Assembly: GCA_964247055.1 (NCBI GenBank)
Contig: OZ176054.1
Location: forward strand, 3,720,001 to 3,784,000
Direction of reading: 5' to 3'
Length of the DNA: 64,000 nt
DNA from: Paragordius varius
Lineage: Eukaryota > Nematomorpha
A program made the translations under genes and the position numbers. Below the pieces are notes generated by a model, which worked only from the letters and a program-made list of their open reading frames with translations, made no database searches and was not told where the DNA came from. Numbering within the stretch: position 1 is the stretch's first letter; each line of letters begins with the position of its first letter. Shown piece after piece: positions 1-13,300 of the stretch.

Positions 1-499
1 ATACTAAATTAAAATATCCCTTTTTATCTTTTTCCAACAAAACCTCAACGGTACCTAAAAATTACAGCAATTATTTACCATAATAAGCTGCAATATATGG
101 CTTTAATCTAGATGGTATATCATATTTGTAAAATTCTTTTTCTTTGTTCTGCAACGGTTTGCATATGGTATGTTTATCAAATTTGAGCATGCATAAGTGA
201 CCACCAACTTGGTGTAAAAATGGTTGCAGGTTCACAGTTAATTTATTATTATTAAGTTTTGTGTCCACATTACTTAATACATTATTATTAGGTTTAAATT
301 TAATAGAATCACAATAATGAGATTCCGATAAATCACTTTGGTGAGCTGGAAAAAATTTTGGTAATGTTCGGTCCTTTGATATCAATAATGCTTCCTGGGA
401 TGATTCATCCGTAGTTTCATCAATAGAATATGTAGGAGTATCAATATAATCAGCGTTCTTATTTAAGTCATTTTGATTTACGTTAAGGTCCCATTCCAT
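1..499 (-). CDS. IP6K: Inositol hexakisphosphate kinase (IP6K), 5' part, cut by window edge
   Basis: Two exons are visible on the minus strand: 499-79 and 54-1. They are separated by a 24-nt intron (78-55, GT..AG) that splits a glycine codon. The first ATG of the open frame is at 499. Residues 1-88 are Asn/Ser/Asp-rich and poorly conserved, as is common at IP6K N-termini. Residues 90-117 then give the conserved block LQPFLHQVGGH, followed by HTICKPL. The next exon reads GTVEVLLEKDKKGYFNLV, matching the segment that follows in animal IP6Ks. The family phosphorylates InsP6 to the pyrophosphate InsP7 using ATP. The catalytic PxxxDxKxG motif would lie in exons left of the window. An upstream untranslated or coding exon cannot be excluded. 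Confidence 0.85.
55..78 (-). other. 24-nt spliceosomal intron in IP6K
   Basis: The minus strand reads GTAAAT...TTTTAG. Removing it joins two conserved IP6K blocks in phase 1. Read through, it gives an in-frame TAA, so retention would truncate the protein. Confidence 0.85.
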
Positions 500-517
500 A
501 AATAAGGGTTTATTCAA

Positions 518-1330
518 GCCAATAATTTAATAACCACTAGGATTGATTATAACAGACCATCAAAAATAAATTTTATAATTTTTTATTTAATTAATAAATT
601 ATAAAAATATTATAGATGCTTATGATAAAGTTTCTAATTAAAATTAGTTTTATCAGAGTTTTTTTAGGGATTCTTTATAACTACAGCATACAATTCTAAC
701 AATTAGTTTAAACTTAAGCAAAAGTTATAGATAAGCAGGATATTAAATAATAATACAGGTAAAATATCATATTTATAATTTATCGCTAATGCATATTTAA
801 TAATTTGCACCTATTAAGTTTTTTGTTTGGGGCTAAATCTTTTAGACTAACTTATTTATTATCAGTACATTAATTTTTAAAACATTATATATTGCTTATA
901 TGGGCAAAATAAAAAATACGCATTTTTTTGCGCATATTTTAAGAAACTCCTTAATTGTAAAAAATCATCTCGATCTTAAAACTTATTTGCATATTATTTG
1001 ATTCGAAAATATAGAAGGCAAATATTTAAAATATACAAACAAATTAATTTTAGAAATAGAGCATTTTAGCAACAAATTTTGAAATTCATGAATAATGGCC
1101 TGTTTAAAATCGCGTTTTAGGTTTCAATTTCGAATCTAATAGTTGGAAAACTGCAAATATATATTTTTATTTAATGATTTGATTTGAACCAAAACAACTT
1201 TTAAAATAGTAGTTTTAAATAGAGCACGGATTCAAAATATAATTGTTTTGCATGAAATATCTTATTTTTCATTGCAAAACAAAACATTATAAATCAGATG
1301 TATCGCAAGTTTATCACTTTGATAAAACAC
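518..1330. other. Intergenic stretch upstream of IP6K
   Basis: AT-rich sequence with no exon, RNA gene or clear repeat that I can recognise. It probably contains the IP6K promoter, but no motif stands out from the base composition. Confidence 0.4.
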
Positions 1331-2290
1331 ATTTCAGTCCTCCGATTCAAATTGAGATCTATAAGGAACCCAGGCTTGTTAAAAATCAAATATTAACACT
1401 TGGATACAACACATTCATTTTAGTCCTTCGATTCAAATTGAGGTAGTTAAACCCAGGCCTATTTAAAATTAAATTCTTTAAAAATATGGAAGGAATCCAA
1501 ACCATGGCAAAATTTCTACTTATATAACATTGATATACCGAAATATATAAAAGATTTTATTCAAAAATACTTGTTATTACTTATTTTCAGCTAAAACCGA
1601 ATTCAGTCAACGTAGTGATTAGTAAAATTATTACCTTTAATTTTACCTTTAAAATTAAATGAATACAATATTTTTCAAAAATTTTGTAAAATAAAAATGG
1701 GGTCGAAGTAGTTTGACATGGAACTTTTATTCAGATATTTTGGCATATTTATATAATTTTTATTAGGATAGAAGCATAAATTTCAATTGGGACCGTTTCA
1801 CTCAAGAGCTTTTTAAAAATCCTAACTCAAATTTAGTTTGGGGTATTTAGATACCCCAATTTAAACGGAAGTGTTAATATAAATGAAATCCATTGCAAAA
1901 GTTTGCACTTCTGCACCAAAATATAAAAAAATATTGATTTAATAAACCTTGATATTACTGAAATAAAGAAAAACCTGAAGGTAAAAATTTAGTCAATATG
2001 ATATCTGGTCATTAGCTCAATATAAAAATAAAGGCAAGATAAACTACTTTTACATTTGTTAGATATGATTTAAGTAAAAAATTAGTCTTAATTTTAGCGT
2101 TATAATCAAATAAACATGATATTTTGCAAAATTGTTGTAAAACAATGGCGTCAAAGTATTTTGATATGGAACTTTTTCTGTCAAATTTTAATTTTGAGTT
2201 TTTATATATTTTTATAATTGGAACCGTTTCTCTCAGTAGTTTTTTAAAAATGGATACATAAATTTGAATCGAAATGTTAGTTAAAAGATC
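1331..2290 (+). mobile_element. Old TTAA-type MITE copy (family A) interrupted by a younger copy
   Basis: Sequence similar to the start of family A lies at about 1331-1392. The remainder of the same consensus resumes at about 1878 and runs to about 2285. The gap is filled by a more intact copy of the same family at 1393-1877. The flanks match consecutive parts of the family seen complete at 54390-54969, so this is a self-nested insertion. Confidence 0.7.
1393..1877 (+). mobile_element. TTAA-flanked MITE, family A, nested copy
   Basis: Starts TTAACACTTGGATAC and ends CGGAAGTGTTAA. It shares internal sequence with the copies at 15264, 48700 and 54390. TTAA at both borders suggests a piggyBac or Kolobok-type target site. 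It has no coding capacity; an open frame at 1243-1446 covers part of the repeat by chance. Confidence 0.75.
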
Positions 2291-4972
2291 GATGTACAAA
2301 ATTTCGGTATCCAAGATATCGTATTTTTGTAAAAATATATACCCTCTTAGAAAATAAGGCAGATAAATTATAATAACTAAATTTTTCCTTTTTATAAGTT
2401 AAAGTAATGGATGGGGTAAATTTAATAAATGGTCAGTAACAAAAACATTTCCAAACTAAAGAAAGGTGTAAAATGCCTTGCGAATGTCAATATATCCATA
2501 ATTAGCTCTGTAGATAGTTGAAACATGCCTCAGGCAGTAACGTCGTTTAAAAATGGAATGTAAACGCAAACATTGCTGGATTATGTCAAAATTGTCAACG
2601 AGAACGAATAATTTATGTTAAGATAATTAGAATTCTCGTAAAAATTTAATTATACACTAAAGACTTCTTAAAAGCAGATTATTTAAAAATATTTACCGAT
2701 CCGAGAAAAAAAACAATAAAGAAGAACCACATTGACATCACACTTTTACATTTTTTGTTTTTATCATAATTTATAATTACTTTTTTAGAATATTGTTTAA
2801 AATTTATTTTATCATTATTATTTTCTTTTTAGTTAATTCTATGAAAAAGATACTACCATGCATCTAAAATTTTGGATTTAGTTTAATTTAATAAATTTTG
2901 CGAGAATTCAAATTATTATTGATGGATTATCTTTCGATATTTGTCCTGCTTTACTATTTTTAATTAACCATAGACTTATAGGGGATTCTAAATTAATATG
3001 AGAAAAAAGAGCATAATAATGATGTTTATGAAATATGTCTTTGATATCAAAGTCATCTCTTCTATTCCAAACTTCCAAACTTTAATTGATTAATTTTGAC
3101 AAAACTTTTTTATTAATTTTGTTATTCTTTATTTTTTCCCCTTTAATTTTAATTTATTTATTAACCAAACGATACCCAAAAATAATAATAATCTGTACTA
3201 TATAAAAATTTAATTTTAACAATCAGTATTACATAAATATTTCTATTTTTACAGATTTTAATATTTTCACCCGAAGAACGATTATTTACATTGTACGAAA
3301 CGTCCGGATTTTTTTCTTATATATTAAATATTTTTTTTCCATTCACACATCTAAATATATCTATGAATTATTTAACCCCCCCCCCCCCCCCCCCAAAAAA
3401 AAATTTATTTAACTCTAACATTTTTATTTAAAAATGTATATAATAACCCTTCAGCTCCTTAAATAAACACTTTTAAATTATCTATGGTCAATTTTTACAA
3501 ATCATTTAAACTTGAGGCATAAATATGGAACAATAATATTAATTTTACAGCCAAATAAGGCTTAAAATGTATTGAATTTCAATATTTTAATAAATTTGTA
3601 TTAAGTTTAAATTTATTAGTAGATTATCAAATGTCTTTGCTTAACTGGCTTTTTTCTTCATTGTTGATTGATAATGATGATTGCGTAGCTAAATGTGTAT
3701 AAATTTATAATTAATTGATAAAATTATAATTATCTTTTAAAACTGATATTTTTCGTTCTTATCGTGATTTTGATAGTTACCGCGCTAAATTAATTTTTAA
3801 CCCATATATATGTTCAATTTATTTTTACATAAAATATAATATATTATTTACTAAATAAGAAAATAATCATTTATAAATCCAGATTCAAATCACATTTAAC
3901 TCTAAAATATTAAATAAAACTAATTTTTATAATTAATTTCAAATAAATTAAAAATTTCAATTTTTTTTAAATTATGAAATGATGCTCCAGTTTAATTGCT
4001 TTTATAATTATAAAGGGACCGGATTAATAACCCAGTTTAAGGTATGCTGTAATGTATATTGTTAAATAAAATAACCGATTTATGATAGTAAAAGCATGAA
4101 GAATAATATTATTCTTATTTCTCTGTTTGCCACGTGTTTTCATGAGTTATTACCAGTTTAAATAAGAGAAGACGTAAGAGAAAAGTACGCAGACGATTAT
4201 TTTGATTCATACTTCATTTCAATTAATCTGGCATCAAGCGACAAACACACACAAGTATAATTCACAAAAATTAGTGACTTTTGTCCAAAGACTTGCCTCA
4301 CTCATTTCCACCACAAGAAAAAGACTGTAAGTTATTTCCGGCCAGAAAACAACTACATGGCAATGCTTCGTTTCGTACAGCGAAACCAAAGAAACACTCT
4401 AAAATCGCTTCTATAGAAATTTTTTCCGCATCTAAACTCTTGTAAACCTTGCGCCATTTGACTATAACTTCGCATTAATGTGGCACACCTTCGCAGTAAT
4501 AATATTGAAAACATTGGAAAATGCCTTTACAAATTATTTGCAGCAAAACTCATTTTGAGAAGCCGATGTACAATATTTTGACTTATATGTAATTGATTTT
4601 CTTTCTAAGTTCATGTGTATTTACCAAAAAAATGAGAACAACTTATGAATACACCTGGTATATATTGGCAAACACCGATTACCTGTGAAAGATTATTATG
4701 ATCGGATCTTAATGTTAAAATTTTTATGTCTGTTTACTAGCTTGAATAAATTTGATAACTCTATTATGAAAAATATCTTACCCAAATTAAATATAATTAT
4801 ATTTATATTATCGCATGCCCAATTACATTAATTGCTACTTTTTATATATATATTCAAAGGTGGATCAAAAATATAAAGTTACCATGCGACGAAGCAAAAA
4901 ACATTCATCTGTGCTATTATGCAAAAATTTTTTAACCGTTAAATTAGGTAAAGACGAGGATTTCAAAACAGA
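2291..4972. other. Intergenic stretch with a C17-type homopolymer
   Basis: AT-rich region between the nested MITE and the orphan gene's 3' end. It holds a long C run (about 3377-3394) followed by an A run. The stretch 4100-4560 is less AT-rich than its surroundings, but I could not assign it an exon on either strand. Confidence 0.4.
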
Positions 4973-7023
4973 TTATTGTCTTATATTCATCAAATTTTTT
5001 CTCAGTTCTATCAATGATGTATTCACCGGCTCAACATTTGAGACTAACTGAGCGTCCCGTGAGGATCTGCTGAATATGGCTAACATAAATATATGGGCCC
5101 TTTTAAAACTTTTTTTGGGTCATTTACCCCCAAAAATTGGATAGATGAAGCCTTATTTATGAATGTATATTAAAAGGCGTTGTTTACTTATTAAAATTTC
5201 GATATTAATAGGTTGTTTTAACATTTTTTGAATTAAAATGTTGACCAAGAAAATATGCTAAATTGATCATAAAAAATAGTGGCACACAATTGAATAATAC
5301 GCTAAACTATTAAATGGGATACAGATTTTCAGGAATAAAATAGTTTTTTAATATAAATAATATGCAGTTTTGGTAATAAAATATATAAATCCAACATATA
5401 TATACATGTGTAAACCCTTAATTTGCTACCTCAAAAAAATATTATTTTAAAAATGGATGAATTTGATTTGATGAAAACAATGATAAAATATGGTTTAAAA
5501 AATATAAAAAAATTAAAGTTTACCTTGTTTAAACGAATTGGTTGTTGTGTTGTTTGAAGATGTAATTGTAATCGTTAAGGAATTTCCAAGACCACTTTTT
5601 GTAATTAAGTCTCTTGCTATCATAGCATTGCATGATTCTTTGGAATTATCCAAAGAATTTGTGGATACTGGTATTGATTTGTCATCATTAGGAATGGTGT
5701 CGATAATTTTTGTTGCCGGCAAAGTCAATAGGTTAGGGGGAGATGGGGGTCGTTGTACAAGGCTAAATTGACTTGGTTGGAGAATTAAACTGGATTGTTG
5801 CGGTATTGACGGGTAGGTAGAACCTCGAGTCAAAAAGGTAGGACTGTAATTCGAGGTTTCATACCAAAACTGTGGACTTCCTGGCATATTTGGACTAAAT
5901 ATGTGATATATGATTATAGTTTGTGAATTATATGCCTAAAAATATTTTAATTTTTGGATTAAAATTGTTTGTAACTAGGTCCTAGATACCTGCCAGTGTT
6001 AGTTTGCCTTTGTAAATGTAATAATTGTGTGTTTTGATTCGGAATATATGGTGGGCTATTTTTTTCCCAGTATACTCTGGCGTAATCAGTTAAAGTCAAA
6101 GAATTACCACCATATGTTTTGAGCACATTTGGATGTACATCCTTTAATAAAAGGGTGTCAGGAGAAACCGCTCTATCTAAGCCTTCAGACTCATAAATAA
6201 ATGTTTCAACAGCATCGTTCCATGAGATATATTTTGGGTTAGTGTTGTATGAGTTTAGGTTCTTCTCCTTAATCTGAAGAGTGGATAAAGAGGTATTTTT
6301 CTTTAATATACTTTTGTGCTTTTGTTTACTATTAACCATCTTGTCATTAGGTTGGATAGAATCATTTGATGCGTTATGAGCCCGCATAATATTTTTATCG
6401 TTTTTTAACTCTGATTCGGGTAATTGTTTTGATAAGTTATCTTTACTCTGCATCCTAATGTTCGACTGGCTTATATTATTCTGAGGGTTATTAATTTTGG
6501 GTGTTTCTAGGCCCTCATTTTTTTCTGGTTTAAATTCCTTAAGACTCAACTTTGAATTCTGTTCCACTTCTTTGGGGTCAGGCGAAATGTTTTTTGAGGC
6601 AGCCGCAGTGTATAAGCTTGTTTTTGGTGATGATGAAACATTATGTGCGGAGGAGTTAACCAAAGAATAATCCTTTTTTGTATTTTCCTGGCAATTTTTT
6701 GGTATGCTTTTTCGGCTTATACTCATTCTTTGTTCAAGGTCGGAGAGTCGATCACGTTCCCACCTAAACTTTGTATAATCATACCACCACCAACTTTTAT
6801 TCGTGCGTAAAAAGTAATGCATATTACGTCCATCCCAGAACTGATGAGAAAAGGCATAAATTTCACAGGGAATCGGGTGCGCCCATGGTACATTTATCCA
6901 ACACTCCATCGGTTTTGGGGCATTATATTGATTTTCCAAAGAATGAGTTGCCTCAGAATCATTTTGGGCAGAATTCTTTTTCGTATCAATGTTCCCTTCT
7001 TCATTATTATTTTCAGGTTGCAT
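4973..7023 (-). CDS. Orphan three-exon gene with Trp-rich N-terminal segment
   Basis: Exons on the minus strand are 7023-5990, 5894-5524 and 5079-4973. Introns are 5989-5895 (95 nt) and 5523-5080 (444 nt), both GT..AG, with phases 2 and 1 agreeing across the joins. The predicted protein is 503 residues. Residues 37-100 form the only ordered-looking block, rich in Trp, Tyr, His and charged residues, including NKSWWWYDYTKFRWERD. Residues 100-300 are Lys/Asn/Ser-rich and probably disordered. The second exon encodes a Ser/Thr/Pro/Gln-rich stretch. The last exon ends in a short helix-like segment, LIELRKNLMNIRQ. I do not recognise a family and infer no function. The open frame of exon 1 continues 30 nt past the proposed donor, so the splicing is a prediction. 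Confidence 0.65.
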
Positions 7024-8299
7024 AACAAATAATATACCAACTAAACAACCTAAAAAACTTGATAATCATTTACAAAAAATTAAACGACATTTAATTAAGC
7101 TAAATCATTTTTTATACTGTGATTGTCTGTTAATATCGTCACTTACAACAATCAACTTTTATTTTGCTGTATATTTATTATATAAAAACATTTTTATCCT
7201 CATTCTATCGGTAATATAATATTTTTTCAGAATAAACATTCGCATAAATTGGTATTATTTAAATACATACTTTTTAAAATAAAAGTTGTTGTGCTGTTTA
7301 AAAGCATTTTTTTTATATAAAGCATCAAATCAAAAATATTTATTTAGGATTTGGAATGTATAAATAAAGAGTCATTTTTTGTATGGAGAATATTTTTTTT
7401 AAATGAAGATGTGTGCATAATACACAAATCAGGTCACCACGTTCAAAAATAGTTTTTTTAGCGGCTATTTTTAACGCTAAGGACGGACAAACTTTATAGT
7501 GTCCGAAACCGTACGCAAATTTTATTTATTCTTATGACACGTTTTTAAATAAATTCCATATTTATTAATGTATACATATTCATACTGTATATAAAATTGA
7601 GAAATCTAAAAAAATGTATTTATTGAATAAAGAGTGCCCCCATTTAATATGATATTATTAGCGTATGTATTTATAAGATTTACGATTAATGCTAGTCCGC
7701 CATCGAAAGAGAATTGTCACAAATGAATCAATCAGCCATATTGGATTACATTGAACTAATTCTCGACTTCTCAGGAAACGCACAAGTGAGTTTTGCAAAT
7801 GTGCCTCAAGACAACTATGGAAGACATAAGATGTAGTTACGCAAGTAGGCACAGATAGGTTAGTAAAGTATGGCTTCGGTTAAAGACATTTTTACCCTAA
7901 TGGTTATTTATTAAATATTTTTGTATAACATTCAAATAAAGTTAATGATAGCCAAAGACAACGTACTTAAACAACAAATTTGAAGGAACCGGTTAAAGGC
8001 GGTGTACAACTGGCATCAAATTTTAAAAACTATTAAACCGTTTCTGTAAATAAAACACTTTCAGGATTTACCACACTTTGCATTTAGTTTATGATAAATA
8101 TTTTATTTTGTTTGATCAATAAACTAACATACCAGTTTTATAAGATACATATCGAAATGCAAAGATATTTAATTTATAATATAATTTGCGATATGCAAAT
8201 CTCCCATTTAGTTCATTAAAACTGATTAATGTAATGAATTAAAACGTTAATCGAAAGCCTTTAAAACGGTTCTTAAGTTACCGAAAATATGGACTTCAG
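7024..8299. other. Intergenic stretch upstream of the orphan gene
   Basis: No gene is supported. The part at 7660-7880 is less AT-rich than its surroundings and looks like an old repeat or a decayed element. Its 64-codon minus frame has no features of a protein. Confidence 0.35.
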
Positions 8300-8674
8300 C
8301 AGTGGGGTATCGAGGCGGCGCCCGGGGTATACACTTTTATGGCGCCCCTCCCCCCTTTTTTTAAAAAGCTAATAATACAATTTAGTTAAAATAATACAAA
8401 CGTAACCTAAACACCATAGATAAGACAGCACAGTCACATAAATTTCAAATCTATTAAATATATATATTTATATGATACTAAATTTATTTAATGGTGCTAA
8501 TTAGGTGAATAATAGAGTATATATTAGGATTACCTAAATTGCTGAAAAATCTTATTTGAAAGTTCTTATTATTTTTGCATAATTAAAATTTAATTTTAAA
8601 AAATCATTTAAGCGCCCCTAAATAACGGCGCCCGGGGCATGATGCACCCCCTGGCCCCCCCTCGTATGCCCCTG
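8300..8674. mobile_element. hAT-like MITE, family E, copy 1
   Basis: Begins CAGTGGGGTATCGAGG and ends in GCCCCTG. GC-rich termini (including GCGCCCGGGG) surround an AT-rich core that matches, inverted, the copy at 51481-51825. The flanking 8-mers GACTTCAG and AACTTTAG agree at 6 of 8 positions, consistent with an old 8-bp target duplication. No coding capacity. Confidence 0.75.
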
Positions 8675-9029
8675 AACTTTAGTTTCATACAACTAGTTTT
8701 GAAACTATTTAAAATGCCAAAGGCCAAATATGAATATTAGATTAACGTTTTACAATCAACTACAAATTCGGACACCGCCTGGCGATTTTGGTCAAGGCAT
8801 GAAGATGCACTAAGGGCAAGGACCAATTTTTTAATTATTTACAAAATTATATTCAAGCCATTTGTTACTTAAAAATCGCTTTAAATTAGAGCATAAAGTA
8901 TTTAGATTTTAAATGCTGCATTACATTTTCTTGATAATAGTTAGGCGTACTAAAATTGTGATATACTATCAGGTATAACTATCAGTGTTTTTACCTATCT
9001 AGTAAAAAATGTAATAAGGAAATCAATTA

Positions 9030-9990
9030 TTTATTTTATTCAAATTGTCCATCAGCTTCTACACATTTTGCCCATCTCTCAAGTAGCTTATAATTGTCGT
9101 GGCAGAAAAATTGATCGTCTCATGCAGAAAACCATCCATCAAGCCAATTAATATCTTAAAAAATGTGAACTGCGCTGCGAAGGTGTGCCCCATTGATGAA
9201 AAGTTGATTAAAGACGGCGCCAGGTCAGGTTTAGCGGATGCGGAAAAATTTCCTATTAAAGAGATTCAAGGTGTCTTCCACTGGTTTTGTTGTGTGAGAT
9301 GGAGCATTGTCATGTAGCAAAATTACTTTGCCATGTTTTTCCGGCTGTTTCTCGATTAATGCATGGTTTTAATTAATATTTTTAGTTAGTGTTGTGTATA
9401 AACGATACGGGACCTCAAAAGTTCATACCACTTTGATCCCACCAGCCACAAAGCATATTTTCTTGCCGATTTGGCATCATTTTTCCGCTTTAGATTTACA
9501 AAAAAGCCATTTCTTATCACCCGTCCCAAATAAAATGCAAAAATGATTTCTTTTAGTGACGTTGAAGCAGGAATTAACTAGTCACTTTGCGATTTTCGAG
9601 CAAACATTCATTTCATTTTGTGGAATTCCTTTACCGAGTTAATTGGTCTAACCCATTGCTCCTAGACATTTATTAATTGTTTTTTTATACACATAATACT
9701 TCTGATAAGCGCCGTCGAATTTCGAGTTTCAGTTGGGTCATCATGCAATAACTCTGGCATCGTCTTTGCAGTTGTGCGGTTTACTTAAGCGCCCACACTT
9801 TTTCACATTTCATAACCTTTAATATAACCATATTTTACAGTTATAAATAGAGCATGTTCACCATATGTTTCTACTAACAAACGATATCTTTCATCCGCCT
9901 TTTTCGTCTGCTGGCAATGCGTGTCGCAAACTTTCTTTTCCAGGCATAAATGATGTTACTGAATGATAAAAGTAAGACTTTTTTTTGTGA
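9030..9990 (-). pseudogene. Degenerate mariner-family transposase
   Basis: Minus-strand translation with several frame changes gives the ordered mariner landmarks GDKKWLF, then CGWWDQSG, then LLHDNAPSH, then a C-terminal RWAKCVEADGQF. These match the DD(34)D transposase core and tail of mariner elements. Many stops and frameshifts make it non-functional. The terminal repeats were not located. An open frame on the plus strand here (9099-9317) is an antisense shadow. Confidence 0.8.
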
Positions 9991-10374
9991 ACTCAATTTG
10001 TGGGTGTTTGTAGTTTAATGTTGCAGAACAAAATGGGGTACGGATAAAATTAATCTTCACTGACGTCTTCTTCCGGTAAGAAATTATAAATACACCTGAT
10101 ATTTTCCTAAGCGATTAAAAAACTAAATAGCAGGGCTAGAAATAACCTTTAACCGATATTTAATAAACCGCGGCTTCGGCAAAATCAGAGTAATCATAAA
10201 ATTATTTATTAAATAATGTATACGATAAAAATGATATTGTAAAAACTTGATTAGTCATTTGTGTATGGATTATAATTTTAAAAATTTAATAAACACTATT
10301 TGAAGTATTTTTAATAGATAATTTGAGATCTTGAGGTAGATAATTTTTCAGTCCATGTATAATATATTCAAGTT

Positions 10375-13300
10375 TTAAAATTGTACGATGATAGTTTCCG
10401 GGACTTGATTTAAAATACTTCTATAATATGAAATAGAAAAATTATTTTGTATTTTAAATTTATTAAATTTGGCCTAAGATAATAAAAATTATATACCATT
10501 TTTTCAGTAAAGTTAATGATGGCATCAACAATAATGGTTTCTGAGAGGGTAAAATTTTCCGAACAACCATTTTTTTTGATTAATTTAGGGGATATGATAC
10601 CCAACAAATTGTTTGCATTGTAGTCATTGGAGTTTTTGAAAAAATCTTTTAAACCCAAAATTTTCTGAGATAGTATATCTGTAATGTTTGATTGTAATTG
10701 ATGTGTTTTATCCTCAAACCAGTAATAAAAGTTAGGTGTTGCAAGAAACTTCCTTGAATAATATACAGTAAAAATATCATAAAGATAAAATGTAAAAAGA
10801 AAAATATTTTATTAAAAAAACAGCCTAATTTTTTAAAACCTTAATATTTTGAACATAAACTATGTAATACTTTTAAAATATATAATTGAGTGTCTACTGA
10901 TTTAGATCTCTAACGCTTATTTTGTAACCCAAACCGATAGGTTATATTTAAAAATATCAAGGTTAAAAAAAAATGGTATCTTATTATAAAAATTATTTGT
11001 TAGTTTTTTATACTTTTAATCTTTAATGTATTTTCAAAACCTTGCCAAATTGCAAAATGATTTAAACATATTATTAACAATATTTATGATTTCTTTCAAT
11101 AATTAAGAAATATGTTTTTCACAATAATCATAGTATCAACCGATATAAATTTTTCCAATCCCCGTTAAGAGGTGTTTTGTGATGAGCCACGTAGTGTTGA
11201 AGGTAAAGAATAAAATTTTCGGTATTGAAGGCTTTAATTGTTGGAATTTTCTATGAATTTTTAATTTAAAAATTAGTTTTAATCGGGTTAACTATAATAA
11301 AAAGGAATCCCTGCATACCTTATGTGGCAATATATCGTTTTTATGTGGCATTAATGTGTGCATATATAGATCCTAGATAGGTATGATATAAATACATTAA
11401 ATAAACGTAATATTCTATAAATCTCATTAATCAGGCGAATAGTAAACGCAATTCCTAAATATCATGTAATTTATCACATTTTTAAAAAAATTTCATTGCC
11501 CAAAAAATTAGTTTTCAGCATATATCGATTAAAAAAAATTTATTATCCAAAAAACAGTTTTACACCTAAATGTGTAAAAATATTCATTTGCCTTTATAAG
11601 CATTTTATTTAAGTTAACAATTTATTATACGCATCTTGAAATGCATTTTTAAGTATTTTTTGTGGCAAATAAATACGAAAATATACCAATGGGATAAGGA
11701 ATGACCGCGTAAGATTTTCCAATTCTTTCGATATTAAGCCATTTTTTATTTCGTTTGATTTTGTCTAATGATAGTATGATGAATATTATAAAATATTTTT
11801 ATAAAAAAAGCATAAGAATAAGAATCTGAGTTAAATTATAAGTTTTTAAATTTGCTTATTATGTTAGAGCAGTAATTGTCATAAAATAAAAAATTTGTAA
11901 TCATCAGTGTAAAAATCAATTAAGATATGAGATGAGCCACGGCTTAAAAGTGACGTTAAACAACAAATTTCCAAAAATATTTCTTGGAAACAAAATAAAA
12001 TTGAAATTACTTATAATTTCTGTTATATAAACTACGCAAAGCTTATTAGCACCCATTATATTTATTAGAATGTAGTAATAATTTTAATTTTTTTGAAAAT
12101 AACTGTTTCATATTTAAAATTTACTTGTGATTGCAATTTAAGGATGAAGGCCTTATCCTTGTGGAGATATGGTTTGTATTTAGTATATAACCCTAAATTG
12201 GTATGGAAAAATAATATATATGTTTATTTAATTAATATAATTTTTTGCAAATACATAATCCATGGTTAAACTTTAAAATTTTTAGAGTAAAATTATTTAC
12301 AAAATAAATTAGTATCTCTATTAATATAGGTATTATTGTTAAATTATATTACTAAACATTTAGGTATTATAATTCATACCATTTTTATTTTCAAAAGGTT
12401 TGACTGGTTTGGCTTTACGAATGTTTGACTTTTTATTCGATGAAGGTTGTAAATCTATAAAAAAAATGTTAATTGTGTATAGAATTATAAATATCAATAT
12501 ATTAATGAGAATATACCTACCGATAATCCTAAGAATATGTGGCCAATGTTGCATATTTTTTGCAAAATATAGGTTTGTGACACCAAATATAACTGAAGGA
12601 CTAAAATATATTAGATAAAAAAAGCAAGGATTCATCTATTGAATTTTTTGACTATGATATCAGTTCCTCTCTCAGTGAAAAAGTTTTGGCCCCGGATCCA
12701 TTGTTTTTTGTTTATTCCAAATTTTGGTTCATTTTTATTAATTTGTATGGCGGAAATATGTAGCCATAAAATGTATAAACATATAGATAGCGAATTTTAT
12801 TGGAGTTCTACCTTTCTTTAATAAATCCAAAATTCACTTTATATAGCAATTCTTTCATAAAGGGGGTAGGACTTCGAATTCGGAGTTTTCGTACCACGAA
12901 GTAATTCATATTCATAATGTTTATACTTCATGGTAATCTGAGGCAATTTTTTACATAACACATGCCCTTGTGTAAAACTAATGATTTTACAGATCACTGG
13001 AAACTGACCTTTGCCCTTACCGCATTTTCATGGCCCAGCCAACACCGAGGAAAATGTAAAAAATTTACAAAATCATACTATTGAAGCCGTTTAAAATAGA
13101 GCGCCTAAGGTTTAAAAACGGTTCGAAAAACGCTTATTCTTTCAATTTCAATCATCAAAAAAGATGGGTTCCTTATATATGGATTAAAAGATTTAAAAAA
13201 ATTACGGATATGTATCCTTGTGTTGCAGAAACGCCTTGGCATCACCATCATGAATGGTAAAATAAGGTCTCCATTCCGAACCATATTGCAATGGTTCAAT

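Noticed and set aside
3377-3394. Long C run and other G/C homopolymers (22634, 24134, 35091, 51759)
   Set aside because: Homopolymers, several located in transposon ends; no sign of a functional G-rich element beyond that.
4815-5051. 78-codon plus-strand frame
   Set aside because: It overlaps the antisense of the orphan gene's terminal exon, which has phase and acceptor support.
12460-12525. Read-through membrane-protein frame (12360-12635 minus)
   Set aside because: The hydrophobic stretch is a translated 66-nt DENND6 intron. Removing it restores [15 protein letters not shown] as in the family.
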